From assembly GCA_902782305.1 (NCBI GenBank), contig CACZMV010000033.1:1-46133 (forward strand): DNA of 46,133 nt, written 5' to 3'. The notes below the pieces were generated by a model, which was given only the letters and a program-made list of their open reading frames with translations, had not been told where the DNA came from and searched no databases. Below, in pieces: positions 6,579 to 14,510 of this stretch (positions are counted from its first letter, which is position 1; every line of letters begins with the position of its first letter). The translations under genes were made by a program, and so were the position numbers. Source of the stretch: an uncultured Prevotellaceae bacterium. Its GTDB lineage: Bacteria; Bacteroidota; Bacteroidia; Bacteroidales; Bacteroidaceae.

Positions 6579-9050
6579 TTACAGCATCATAACACCCGTT
6601 TTTCGGAATATCGCCTTGATTTGTCCGTCCTCCTTCTTCTCGCCACTTTTCTCTATCAGTCGGTCGTTCTGCAGACGGGCTATTCTACTTCTAGCTGCAC
6701 CGATGGTGCTGAATCCGAAACAGCGCATCACGTCTTCGGCCATGAATTCTTCAGGCAGTCGTGCGAATGATTCAAAAGTTTTCTGTCGTCGTTGCACATT
6801 TATCGAGGCCTCCTTCATCTTGTTGTCGAAGTAATGCTCGGCCAAGGCTCCGAAGAAGAAGCGCTGACAGGCGTACTGAATGTTCACAATCAGCTCCGCC
6901 AATTGCCAATCGGTCTCATCAGTCTCAAACGTTCCGCAGTAGAACATGCCGTCCTCCTTCATGTCTGCCCAGTGACGCATCACGATGAAGGGCGCTGAGA
7001 AGTTCAAGCCGTGATAAGCACAACGCTTCAACAACATCTCGTCAGCTCTGGAGTCGTTCTCCTCGGCATCCATCATGCGACGGGCAGTCCATTCGTAGAG
7101 TTCATCTACAATCTTCTGCAAGGAGAGCTCACCCTTCGTCTTGTCCAACTTATACGCCCATTCCTTCAGTCGGGCATCGCTCTCATAATCCACATGCTGC
7201 TCACGGTCCAGCATCTTGAATTTGGTCACAGGCAAGGGAATACATGTGAGGCGAGTTGCCAGACCAGAACCGAAGTTCTGCTCGTTCACCTTCTTCTTCA
7301 GGGCGATAGGCGTACCCGTGTAGATGTAGTTCCAGAACACCGAGAAGTCTTGCAGTATCGAATCAGTGTTCGAATACGCCTGACCGTCTTCCTCGTTGTG
7401 GAAAGCTTTCAGCTCCAGCGACTGCTTGTCAATCCAGGCACCACCTCGCTGCACGGTCACGGTATTGTCCAACTCGGTGTCGAAGGTCAGCATGTGCAAC
7501 TGCATCTCCTCATTGTCCACCACCTCCTTGGCGTTCACCATGTCTTGTATAAACTGCGCATTCGAGGTTCGTGCAGGATGCACACGGACTACCACCTTCG
7601 GTTTCTTGGGCTTCTCCTTGTTGGCACCCTTGGTGCGCATCTCTTCACGATAGGCATTGATGGCATCCTTGCCCATCTGGTCGGCCTTGATGATGGGCTC
7701 CGCCAACAACTTATACAGCCTTGTGGCAAACGATTTTCCTGATGCTGGGTCGCCAATAATCAGTGTGGAATTGTTCAGCCTGCGCAGTTCCTCAGGACGA
7801 TGATAGAAACGATAGGTACATCTTGTCATCAGCGTCATCATCAGTCCACCGGCCACAAACATGGCTGCAGGATATTGTCTGCGCTTCAAACCCTTGCAGA
7901 TGTCGCGCAATATCGGATAGGCAGGCATCATAGCCTCTATCTGCTCGCCCCACATCTCCAGCTGCGCCTCCATGTCGTGCTCAACATTGGCGGCAGCAAT
8001 TTTTTCGCTCTTCACTATTCCCTTTTCACTCAGAATGCGGTTCAGCATTTTGCCGATTCCCTTTGGTGGTTCCTTGCAAGCACTGTCCACAATGCTCCTC
8101 AGCTCCTGTTCGTCCAAACCCAGTCGGGGCATGATGCCAAGCAAAAGCGCCTTGTCGTTGTCGCAGATAGCTCGCAGGTTCACCGCCAGTTGGTACAGCT
8201 TCACATTCCTTTCGCCCTCGGCAGGTACACCACCATTCTGCTTCCACCATTCGTCAATGATTTGCGCGTACGGAACACCTTTAAATTTTTTTTCTGAACA
8301 CGAATTACACGCGCTCGAGCTCTGCTCGCTTGCTACCGCAGGGACGCAAGAATTACACGAATCTTTTTCCTGTGCGCAGCCATTAGTGAGATTAGTGAGA
8401 TTCGTGTTCGTCTCTTCCCAAGGTCTTAAGTGTTTATTGGCTTTTTTCGCTTCCGGTGGCACCACCTCCTCGCCCCGTTTCTCACGCTCTTTCAGCTGCT
8501 CATACTCCCGAGCACTCTCCTCGATGGACAGTGGTTCGTCGAAGATGGCATCGTCCAGATAGAGCAAGATGTCGGGCGTAGCCGGACCGGTATACATCAC
8601 TCGCTGCAAGTCGTGCGCATTGGTGTCCATCTCCGTCTGCGTGATCTGTGCCAATCGCACCTGGTTCTCAAGTATCGTCTTGCTTGGTTCTCGTCGGCAG
8701 ATGGCATGCAATCCCCATCCCGACGATATGCTCAGCTCCAGCAGCCCGATCTCCTCCTTTTTCGCCAGAATCTTCTCGGCTGTCTGTCGGCACAACTGCT
8801 CATCGCCACAGTCTATGTCGTGCGAGAAGGTAGACGCCACATGTCTACATCCCCTCAGCACTCCGTTGGTAATCAGGGCGTTGTAGTTAAACTGTCGCAA
8901 CTTCGACTTCGCCTTGCTGTCGCCTGCACGAGCCAGTTCGAAGTTCTTCACGTTCGTGGCAATATTGCGCAGGGCCACATACTCTTTGCGGTTTCTCACA
9001 GGACGAGCCGTCTTCTGCTTGTCCTTGTTCATTGTTATCAGGTTAATCAT
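6579..9050 (-). CDS. VirE-N/BT4734-like plus DUF3987 primase-helicase-like protein
   Basis: Large cytoplasmic protein (about 820 aa) of the Bacteroidetes VirE/DUF3987 family, thought to act as a primase-helicase in mobile or phage-derived modules. Residues about 45-175 match the VirE/BT4734-like N-terminal domain. A low-complexity linker (about residues 220-265) follows. The C-terminal DUF3987 domain has a P-loop, GDPASGKS, near residue 440, and a MLTFDTELD strand near 530 that may be Walker B. Starts at 9068, 9050 and 9032 are possible; 9050 is chosen because it falls just after the upstream stop. Two parts of the linker are made of short tandem repeats. Biochemical function is inferred from family context, not proven. 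Confidence 0.8.
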   Translation of the reverse strand: MINLITMNKDKQKTARPVRNRKEYVALRNIATNVKNFELARAGDSKAKSKLRQFNYNALITNGVLRGCRHVASTFSHDIDCGDEQLCRQTAEKILAKKEEIGLLELSISSGWGLHAICRREPSKTILENQVRLAQITQTEMDTNAHDLQRVMYTGPATPDILLYLDDAIFDEPLSIEESAREYEQLKEREKRGEEVVPPEAKKANKHLRPWEETNTNLTNLTNGCAQEKDSCNSCVPAVASEQSSSACNSCSEKKFKGVPYAQIIDEWWKQNGGVPAEGERNVKLYQLAVNLRAICDNDKALLLGIMPRLGLDEQELRSIVDSACKEPPKGIGKMLNRILSEKGIVKSEKIAAANVEHDMEAQLEMWGEQIEAMMPAYPILRDICKGLKRRQYPAAMFVAGGLMMTLMTRCTYRFYHRPEELRRLNNSTLIIGDPASGKSFATRLYKLLAEPIIKADQMGKDAINAYREEMRTKGANKEKPKKPKVVVRVHPARTSNAQFIQDMVNAKEVVDNEEMQLHMLTFDTELDNTVTVQRGGAWIDKQSLELKAFHNEEDGQAYSNTDSILQDFSVFWNYIYTGTPIALKKKVNEQNFGSGLATRLTCIPLPVTKFKMLDREQHVDYESDARLKEWAYKLDKTKGELSLQKIVDELYEWTARRMMDAEENDSRADEMLLKRCAYHGLNFSAPFIVMRHWADMKEDGMFYCGTFETDETDWQLAELIVNIQYACQRFFFGALAEHYFDNKMKEASINVQRRQKTFESFARLPEEFMAEDVMRCFGFSTIGAARSRIARLQNDRLIEKSGEKKEDGQIKAIFRKTGVMML
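8003..8030 (-). repeat. Degenerate heptamer array inside the DUF3987 gene
   Basis: Four 7-bp units (minus strand AGTGAAA, AGGGAAT, AGTGAAG, AGCGAAA). They encode part of SEKGIVKSEK just after the linker. This is the same unit as in the intergenic arrays at 4909-4943 and 20755-20789. Confidence 0.65.
8284..8412 (-). repeat. Repeat-derived interdomain linker in the DUF3987 gene
   Basis: This stretch encodes a Cys/Ser/Asn/Thr-rich linker. It contains two 9-bp units ATTAGTGAG (8382-8399, plus strand), giving LTNLTN in the protein. It also has two copies of a GAATTACAC-containing phrase (from about 8302 and 8350), giving CNSC twice. The composition differs from the folded domains on both sides. 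Confidence 0.7.
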
Positions 9051-9054
9051 AGCT

Positions 9055-9387
9055 CTAGATGTTTTCAATCAGTTCCTTATCAAACAGTGCCGTCTTGGCT
9101 TCTCTCGTCTCTCGGTCCAAAATGCACGTGATGCGAGCCAGTCCCAGTTTCTTCGGAATACTCTCGTACAATCGGACACGCTGTGCGGTCTCAGTCACTC
9201 GTCCGAACTCCAAGGTGTGTATCAACATCTCCTTGCGTCGGATTCTCGGTTGTCGGTTGTACGGTATGAAATAGATGGCCAACTCTCCATCCTTGGTCTC
9301 CTTCAATACCAGTCTTCCAGCTACTACCAGCCCTTTCTTCAGCTGGGCCAATGTCATTTTCTCGTTTACAATTTCTACTTTTTTCAT
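9055..9387 (-). CDS. Small protein of unknown function upstream of the primase-like gene
   Basis: A 110-aa soluble protein, rich in Lys, Arg and Glu, not recognised. The reading frame is open further upstream, but MKKVEIVNEKM at 9387 is a more natural start than the weaker residues before it. Features are a charged N-terminus, a central RQPRIRRKEM basic patch and a YESIPKKLGLARITCIL segment. It sits immediately ahead of, and nearly overlaps, the DUF3987 gene on the same strand. It is therefore probably co-transcribed and may be a partner or regulator of it; that link is inference from position only. Confidence 0.6.
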   Translation of the reverse strand: MKKVEIVNEKMTLAQLKKGLVVAGRLVLKETKDGELAIYFIPYNRQPRIRRKEMLIHTLEFGRVTETAQRVRLYESIPKKLGLARITCILDRETREAKTALFDKELIENI

Positions 9388-9518
9388 CGTTCGTTTTGAA
9401 TTTTGCGAGTCATAAGGGGGAAAGCGAAGTTTTAGTTTGAGCTCAATTCTATCCGGATACTTTCCTCGCTCGTTTCCTTCAAAACTCTGGGGTTTGCCTA
9501 AAAAAATCGGCGAATTAA

Positions 9519-9549
9519 TTGTTTTTATTAAAAATTCTCTATAACTTTG
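9519..9549 (+). promoter_or_regulatory. Promoter for the 98-aa unknown gene
   Basis: TTG at 9519-9521, 20 nt, then TAACTTTG at 9542-9549. The first usable ATG is only 8 nt after the -7 box, so the transcript would be leaderless or nearly so. Confidence 0.6.
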
Positions 9550-9557
9550 CACTCAGT

Positions 9558-9854
9558 ATGAGCGAAGAAAAGAGATATCCTCAGTTTGAGGATGAGGAAG
9601 GCGCAATGTACGCCTGCGAACCTGTTGGAGCATGCACAGCCCCAACCACACAGCCCGTGGTCGATGATATCGACTACAATTTTGGCTTCCACGACCTTGG
9701 CTTCCCCCGCACCATTGACGAGGTGAAAGCCGAATTGTTAGAAGCGGAAGCCGCTTGGGACGACGACTCTCAGTGGAGCACGTCAGAAGAAATGAGGGCT
9801 GAAATCAAACAAACTTTTCCACAGATATGCGCATGGAGCCCAAGAAGCTATTGA
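9558..9854 (+). CDS. Small acidic protein of unknown function
   Basis: A 98-aa strongly acidic protein (many Glu and Asp), not recognised. The open frame extends upstream to 9519, but that part overlaps the promoter, so the start is ATG at 9558 (MSEEKRYPQFEDEEG). There is no signal peptide or membrane segment. Two Cys in YACEPVGAC (about residues 17-24) and an aromatic/acidic middle (DDIDYNFGFHDLGFP) are visible. It is transcribed divergently from the 110-aa/DUF3987 pair and convergently with the next gene. The strong charge could suit a DNA mimic or a protein-binding inhibitor, but that is speculation. Confidence 0.55.
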   Translation: MSEEKRYPQFEDEEGAMYACEPVGACTAPTTQPVVDDIDYNFGFHDLGFPRTIDEVKAELLEAEAAWDDDSQWSTSEEMRAEIKQTFPQICAWSPRSY

Positions 9855-9875
9855 AACTAATCTGACAATTCTTTT

Positions 9876-10208
9876 CTAGTCAATCCAATGGTGCAACATT
9901 GAATTGTAGAAGTTAGACAACAGATAGTCTATGTGGTTCACACCAGTGAGTCGTATCTCCTGGTATCTGGCAAAGCTCACCAAGTGCTTCGCCATGACAA
10001 TTTGTGTTTCTGCGTTAAACGCAAGGAGGCAGTCCACCATCTCGCTGAACAGCATCTGGTCGACACTCTGTTTCGTCAGCCCGATAATCTTCAGCGCCAT
10101 CATGTCTGCCTCGTACTTGGGTTGAAGGTCGCAATAGTAGAACTGCATTCCGCAGGCAATCTTATCAACCCGATATTCCAAAATCTTAAATTCTTTTTTA
10201 GTCATCAT
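9876..10208 (-). CDS. Small protein of unknown function
   Basis: A 110-aa soluble, probably all-helical protein, not recognised. The start has two ATG codons in a row (10208 or 10205). Visible features are a Cys/aromatic stretch (ACGMQFYYCDL) near residue 19 and a C-terminal FYNSMLHHW. It is followed by a convergent acidic gene. Its putative promoter (-7 box at 10353) has an array of 11-bp direct repeats just upstream, so it may be a regulated gene. The leader of about 140 nt contains a GC-rich stretch (about 10250-10280) with partial self-complementarity. Confidence 0.5.
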   Translation of the reverse strand: MMTKKEFKILEYRVDKIACGMQFYYCDLQPKYEADMMALKIIGLTKQSVDQMLFSEMVDCLLAFNAETQIVMAKHLVSFARYQEIRLTGVNHIDYLLSNFYNSMLHHWID

Positions 10209-10352
10209 AATCGTTAATTATTAAATAATGTATGTTCTTTGATTTTTCTCTCTCGGGGGCCACCTGCCAGAGGGTGGGATCTTTTGTATCAGTAAGTCAA
10301 TGAGCGAATCTTTTTTTCGCTTGTCTCCAGGGCTCCTGTCCTTTCGACGATG

Positions 10353-10360
10353 CAAAGGTA
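10353..10360 (-). promoter_or_regulatory. -7 element for the gene at 9876-10208
   Basis: TACCTTTG on the minus strand. No TTG sits at the usual -33 distance. The 11-bp repeats beginning about 28 nt further upstream could hold an activator or repressor. Confidence 0.45.
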
Positions 10361-10387
10361 GTGCACAAAAAAAGCATCCCGATGCAG

Positions 10388-10439
10388 TGCAACGGAATGC
10401 TAACGGTATGCTAACGAATTGCTAACGTTTTGCTAAAAT
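10388..10439 (+). repeat. 11-bp direct repeats, core TGCTAACG
   Basis: Units begin at 10388 (imperfect, TGCAACGG), 10398, 10409, 10420 and 10431 (partial, TGCTAAAA). The three central units share TGCTAACG at an 11-bp period, close to one DNA helical turn. The array overlaps the stop codon of the 166-aa gene and lies upstream of the -7 box at 10353. Confidence 0.75.
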
Positions 10440-10933
10440 CCCACCTCAACGGACTTCGTTTTCTCTAGTTCTTCGGCTAAAGCAATCACTACGCTTCGGA
10501 GTTGGAAAAATGCTTGTTGGTCGTTATTGCTATACTTGACTTTCTCCAAATCACGAGGGTCTTCGTTCAAAAACGACAAGGTGGCCAACGAACGGATGTT
10601 GTTATAATCACATGCGTACTCTATATTATCGGGCAGCGAAAGAGTGGCTATCTTGGCGCAGAAGGCCAGAGCCTTTGCAGGATAGTTGCACACCCAGTGA
10701 AGATACCACATAGCACCAGCCCATTTCTGCTTGGAATCTATCGCCTTGCCCTTGCCTACAATGTTTGCAAGAGCTCTCGCCACTTGGTCGTCTGTATACT
10801 TCACTTGCTGATCGTTAGTTTTCTCACAGATATTGTTAAAGGTAGCATTTCCATTTATGACATTATAGTTGTGTATATTGCCATAAAAGTTGTTGGTGAT
10901 TCCACCTTGTAGTTTGTCTTGGTTGTTATCCAT
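10433..10933 (-). CDS. Protein of unknown function with Asn-rich N-terminus
   Basis: A 166-aa cytoplasmic protein, not recognised. The first 45 residues are rich in Asn, Gly and Tyr (NNFYGNIHNYNVINGNATFNN), a pattern seen at the start of many Bacteroidetes accessory proteins. The rest (about 46-166) looks helical, with WAGAMWYLHWVCNYP near residue 90 and acidic/Leu-rich ends. It starts 3 nt after the stop of the 99-aa gene, so the two form an operon. The last codons run into the 11-bp repeat array. A regulatory or signalling role is possible but unsupported. Confidence 0.6.
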   Translation of the reverse strand: MDNNQDKLQGGITNNFYGNIHNYNVINGNATFNNICEKTNDQQVKYTDDQVARALANIVGKGKAIDSKQKWAGAMWYLHWVCNYPAKALAFCAKIATLSLPDNIEYACDYNNIRSLATLSFLNEDPRDLEKVKYSNNDQQAFFQLRSVVIALAEELEKTKSVEVGF

Positions 10934-10936
10934 ACG

Positions 10937-11236
10937 TCAATCTTTTGTCGGGTTAGGGTTAACATTCACGTTCTCTACTTCTTCCAGGAATTCATTGAAG
11001 ATTTCTCGCTTCCATTCCTTGATGAAGACTTCATGTCGATGGTCATCGGAAATATTCAGGTTGATGTAACACCCATCAAACCGAATGACATGACCTCTGC
11101 GGTTCTTCGTTCTCAGTTGTTGGCAGTAACGGTTGAAGACATTCTTAATGCGCTTCAAAATTCCAGGGCTGCTCACTGCCTCACTGACGGCAGCCCTGCT
11201 AGGACTTAAGCCCAATTTTTCTGTTTCTTTGTTCAT
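10937..11236 (-). CDS. Small basic protein of unknown function
   Basis: A 99-aa protein, not recognised. It has a Ser/Ala-rich N-terminus and a basic middle (RIKNVFNRYCQQLRTKNRRGH), then a region ending in an acidic EFLEEVENVNVNPNP tail. It is the first gene of a two-gene operon with the 166-aa protein and has a good promoter of its own. The basic patch could bind nucleic acid. No signal peptide or membrane segment is seen. Confidence 0.5.
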   Translation of the reverse strand: MNKETEKLGLSPSRAAVSEAVSSPGILKRIKNVFNRYCQQLRTKNRRGHVIRFDGCYINLNISDDHRHEVFIKEWKREIFNEFLEEVENVNVNPNPTKD

Positions 11237-11265
11237 ATTTTGAATGTTTTTAAGTTAAACAGCCA

Positions 11266-11296
11266 CAAAGTTATAACCATTTCGATAAACCTCCAA
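11266..11296 (-). promoter_or_regulatory. Promoter of the 99-aa/166-aa operon
   Basis: Minus-strand TTG (11294-11296), 20 nt, then TAACTTTG (11266-11273), about 30 nt before the ATG. Confidence 0.6.
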
Positions 11297-11356
11297 ACAA
11301 TTTTGGACCTTTATATACTTTTCATTCCTAAACCATGTCATTCCATGTATATTACA

Positions 11357-11385
11357 CAAAAAGCAGACACCTTTCGATGCCTGCT
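11357..11385 (-). terminator. Terminator of the eight-gene exported-protein operon
   Basis: The arms 11362-11371 and 11376-11385 pair over 10 bp (two G-T wobbles) around a GAAA loop on the minus strand. A T run follows on that strand. It lies about 75 nt after the last gene of the operon. Confidence 0.75.
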
Positions 11386-11459
11386 CCTTCCTTAACTAAT
11401 AACAAAAATATCCTTTCACAAGGAAAAGGTTGTGCTATTATTCTAAGATTTCAAACTAA

Positions 11460-12068
11460 TTAAAACATGTAAGCCAATCCAAAGTAGAAATTCGAGTTCT
11501 TAGCAGAATTGCTCACATCGCAGATTTTGGTAAAAGCAAAATCGTATCCTATTCTTAGCTGTAATCCAGAATACTCTACACCGACGGCACCGCCAAGGCC
11601 GAACTCAAAACGTTTGTAATCTCCACCAAGTACTCTTGCAGCCGTATCAGAGAACAAATCAGCATCTGACCCGTCATTAGCCTTTATTTTACCAGAAACA
11701 GCATATGCGAAGTAAGGTCCTGCATCTACAAACAATTTCAATTCATCAGAGGCAGAGTAGCGATAACCAACATGAATGGGGACTTCAACATAGCCAGGAT
11801 TCCACTCAAGTTTATACTCCATGAACGCTACATCTTTCACTCCACGCATTGAGTACTTTGCCATTGCATTAATATACAAGTACTCATAAATGTTGTACTC
11901 TGCTACTAAACCAGCATGGAACCCAAACTTTGAAGAATGTGAAGCCTCTAGATTTGCTGTGCTCAGATTTCCACCGCCAGTAACACCAAAACGGAAAGAG
12001 CCAGCTTCTTGAGCTGATACTGTGAGGCAAGCTATTGCCATAACAGCGATTACAAATAATTTTTTCAT
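11460..12068 (-). CDS. Outer-membrane beta-barrel protein (last gene of the operon)
   Basis: A 202-aa protein with signal peptide (MKKLFVIAVMAIACLTVSAQ) and an eight-stranded-barrel pattern ending in a terminal aromatic (FYFGLAYMF), as in porin-family/OMP_b-brl proteins. The upstream in-frame extension is ignored because the signal peptide begins at 12068. It is the eighth gene of the operon, 38 nt after the previous one, and is followed by a terminator. A small barrel of this size is more likely a structural or anchoring component than a channel. Confidence 0.8.
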   Translation of the reverse strand: MKKLFVIAVMAIACLTVSAQEAGSFRFGVTGGGNLSTANLEASHSSKFGFHAGLVAEYNIYEYLYINAMAKYSMRGVKDVAFMEYKLEWNPGYVEVPIHVGYRYSASDELKLFVDAGPYFAYAVSGKIKANDGSDADLFSDTAARVLGGDYKRFEFGLGGAVGVEYSGLQLRIGYDFAFTKICDVSNSAKNSNFYFGLAYMF

Positions 12069-12106
12069 AATAGTAATTTTTATAAGATTAGTAAAAAGAG
12101 TTATTG

Positions 12107-13042
12107 TTATCTTAGCCACATGAGATTTGTTGTAGTAGGCTTCTGTCCATTACCAAATGCAACTCCGACAGCCCTCATAGCTGAAATACGCTCTCTCTCC
12201 AACTTTATCTCATCATGATACTTCTCACGCATCTCAAAGTCAATATCGCTTCTTACTTGACTCTTCACCTCTTTCAACAACTTTGCTGCATCTGCATAAC
12301 AAGATGCCTCAGGGTCAATCTGAGCCAGAAGAGCGCAAACCTCATAAGCTGTAGCTTGATCTTGGCCTGCAGCCCATAGTGCCCGAGCCTGATTTAAGAC
12401 ATAGAGGTTAAGTCTGTTGAGATACTTCTTATACAATTCCAATCCATAAGCAGTAGCCTGTTCACCACCTTTAGAGCACAATGGGATAGAAAGCACCATT
12501 GTCAATGCTTCTTCGTACTGTTGCAAAGAAGCCAATCGCTTTGCCTCCTTAATGATATTACTGTACTGTGTATCGTAATACTTCATCATATTGGCTTTTC
12601 CACGATTAATCAAACTAGTGATTTCACTATTCTTTCCATTAATCTGTTTGAAAGCATTCATGTAGCTCTTTACTTCCCCTGTTCCTACACCATCAACCGT
12701 AATATAGGCTGTACCGAATTTTTTCTTGGTATAGGTATCCGCAATATAAAACGTGATGCCCAGATTATACACGGTCTGAATTGGAGGTCCAGGAATGTTG
12801 CTCTTATCAAGCACATCGCAATGAGCTGTTAAGACAAATGGAGTGATAGGCGAATCAGTAGTCAAACCATTAACAGTACTTATACGGCTTAATGACTGAT
12901 ACAAAGCATTTGCTGCAGCATCAGGTACATTCGCAAAGTCTTCATCCAATTGAATAGAGATTGGCATTACACAGTCTTGCGAATATGAGCATATACTAAT
13001 AAATAGCGATGCTATTACAGTTATTTTTCTATATAGTCTCAT
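12107..13042 (-). CDS. Exported protein of unknown function with helical C-terminal half
   Basis: A 311-aa protein with a signal peptide (MRLYRKITVIASLFIS). The frame is open two codons further, but only the ATG at 13042 gives a normal start. Residues about 20-130 look like a mixed alpha/beta domain reminiscent of CsgG/TolB-N-type periplasmic domains (FVLTAHCDVLD, YNLGITFYIAD). Residues about 150-290 are helical and TPR-like (YEEALTMVLSIP, ALWAAGQDQATAYEVCALLAQ). It lies seven nt after the DUF6175 gene. The CsgG-like comparison is a weak impression, not a family match. Confidence 0.6.
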   Translation of the reverse strand: MRLYRKITVIASLFISICSYSQDCVMPISIQLDEDFANVPDAAANALYQSLSRISTVNGLTTDSPITPFVLTAHCDVLDKSNIPGPPIQTVYNLGITFYIADTYTKKKFGTAYITVDGVGTGEVKSYMNAFKQINGKNSEITSLINRGKANMMKYYDTQYSNIIKEAKRLASLQQYEEALTMVLSIPLCSKGGEQATAYGLELYKKYLNRLNLYVLNQARALWAAGQDQATAYEVCALLAQIDPEASCYADAAKLLKEVKSQVRSDIDFEMREKYHDEIKLERERISAMRAVGVAFGNGQKPTTTNLMWLR

Positions 13043-13055
13043 AATCAATCACTTT

Positions 13056-14009
13056 TTATTTTTCACCAAAAATTAACAGACAACGTCCCAAACCACGATT
13101 TATCGTCTTTACGGGAATGTTATATGGAGCAGCTCCCATAAAACGTGCTAACTCACGGGCAAATCCATATGTATCCTGAGCCATTCCGTTAGACTTATAA
13201 AGAGGAATACGAACTTGTTCGTAGAGAATCATTGTCTCTGTTGCATCTGACTTGCTGAAGCGATGATTGACACAATTTTCTGACAGCCAATTATCAATAA
13301 CTTCATTCAACTCATAACCGTTAAACTCTTTCTCAAAGTCAACAGCACTGGTGTCAAAGACTCGCATGTCAAGCACAACCTCACGACCGTTAGTCAACAA
13401 GTCATCAAAGTGAGCCTGCAGCCTTTCTACAAATGCATCCATATGGTCTTGTACAGCTTCTTCAAGAAGTACAGGCAATTCTGCAGAGAAGGATCCCTTT
13501 CCTGTACCTTCTGCACCAGCAACTTGCTTGTTAGAATATGCGTCCAATGCACGAAGGTTGTAAGTAATACTACTCTTGGGGCCTACTGTATTTACAGTCC
13601 AATCTATCTCTAGAATGATATCCGCTTTTGCAGTTCTGCGTAAACGGTCTAACGGACTTTCTGTTATTGAAGCTCCACTCGTTTTACTTCTAATCAGCCT
13701 GTCCTCTGCTGAAAGATTATTTATACTCTTTACATTCTGCTGTAAGTCCTTCAACGGGAAACCACGATCCGCCATCAAAAGATTGATTTTGGAAATAACG
13801 GCATTCAGCTCTTTGTTTGAGGAAACAGCTGCTTTGTAATCAGGTATCATTTCTGTTGTACCCTGATTATCAAAAGCCTGCTCAAAATGATGTTCTTTAC
13901 ACCAAGCATCACTTGGTACGACCATAAGTGTTGGCTTCTTTGCTTGTCCAAAAGCAAATGCCGTACCCATCATGAACAAAACGAATGATATAATATACTT
14001 ATACTTCAT
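13056..14009 (-). CDS. DUF6175-family exported protein
   Basis: A 317-aa protein with signal peptide (MKYKYIISFVLFMMGTAFAFGQ), resembling the DUF6175 family of Bacteroidetes. It opens with KKPTLMVVPSDAWC right after the cleavage site. That is followed by a segment on finding the highest or lowest-numbered variants of a repeated element (AVISKINLLMADRGFPLKDL) and by ADIILEIDWTVN near residue 145. The domain pattern recalls CsgG/LpoB-type periplasmic proteins. Function is unknown. It sits in the middle of an eight-gene operon in which every product carries an export signal, so it likely forms part of an envelope assembly. Confidence 0.65.
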   Translation of the reverse strand: MKYKYIISFVLFMMGTAFAFGQAKKPTLMVVPSDAWCKEHHFEQAFDNQGTTEMIPDYKAAVSSNKELNAVISKINLLMADRGFPLKDLQQNVKSINNLSAEDRLIRSKTSGASITESPLDRLRRTAKADIILEIDWTVNTVGPKSSITYNLRALDAYSNKQVAGAEGTGKGSFSAELPVLLEEAVQDHMDAFVERLQAHFDDLLTNGREVVLDMRVFDTSAVDFEKEFNGYELNEVIDNWLSENCVNHRFSKSDATETMILYEQVRIPLYKSNGMAQDTYGFARELARFMGAAPYNIPVKTINRGLGRCLLIFGEK

Positions 14010-14018
14010 AATCTTTCC

Positions 14019-14492
14019 TTATTTATCAATTACATTATCTGCCTTCAAACGAGCCTTCAGTTCTGCACGAAGCACACGAATGGTCAAATCGTATGAATAG
14101 CCCAGTTTATCTTTTGCACGACCACCTGATCCTCTTTTGGTATCACGCATAGAAACATACTCCTTATAGGCTCCATTATCTGCGAAAAAGAGATTAAAAT
14201 AGTCTTCATAACGCTCTTTGGCATTAACCTCTGTCACCAAAGGACGCATATTACATCCTTCAACTCCATCTTTAACCCCATCAAAGATAACAGCCCAGAC
14301 CGCATTCTTCATGGCCTGTTCTTTTGCATCTGCACGATTTCGGCCATAGCCCTGAACACGAAGTGTCTGAGATCCGTCAAGTTCCACACCCATACACTTG
14401 ATAGTTGTATGAGCATATAAAGCTCTTGTCTGTGCTTTTGCACTCAAATGAAATGCAAACATCAGAATCGCGAAATACAATACTCTTTTCAT
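14019..14492 (-). CDS. Exported protein of unknown function, paralogue of the product of 15096-15560
   Basis: A 157-aa protein with signal peptide (MKRVLYFAILMFAFHLSAKAQ). The frame opens four codons earlier with TTG, but the ATG at 14492 gives a standard signal sequence. The mature part starts with a segment (VQGYGRNRADAKEQAMKNAV) like the LPP20/FlgT-type domains of secreted proteins. A shared core follows with the other small protein of this operon: an EEFFAVDG-like FFADNGAYKEYVS, then a GY-containing strand and a final Leu/Lys helix. The two appear to be diverged duplicates. Function is not known. Confidence 0.65.
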   Translation of the reverse strand: MKRVLYFAILMFAFHLSAKAQTRALYAHTTIKCMGVELDGSQTLRVQGYGRNRADAKEQAMKNAVWAVIFDGVKDGVEGCNMRPLVTEVNAKERYEDYFNLFFADNGAYKEYVSMRDTKRGSGGRAKDKLGYSYDLTIRVLRAELKARLKADNVIDK

Positions 14493-14510
14493 TATCACTT
14501 TCAATTTTGG

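Noticed and set aside
7011-7742. Plus-strand frame opposite the DUF3987 gene
   Set aside because: Antisense to the P-loop region; it has a His/Leu-rich composition typical of shadow frames.
10298-10309. A 12-bp match (CAATGAGCGAAT) to the reverse complement at 19129-19140
   Set aside because: Many 12-bp matches are expected by chance in 46 kb; without further copies it is not evidence of a repeat family.
10388-10439. CRISPR-like array
   Set aside because: Units are 11 bp with no spacers of 30 bp or so, and no cas genes are present.
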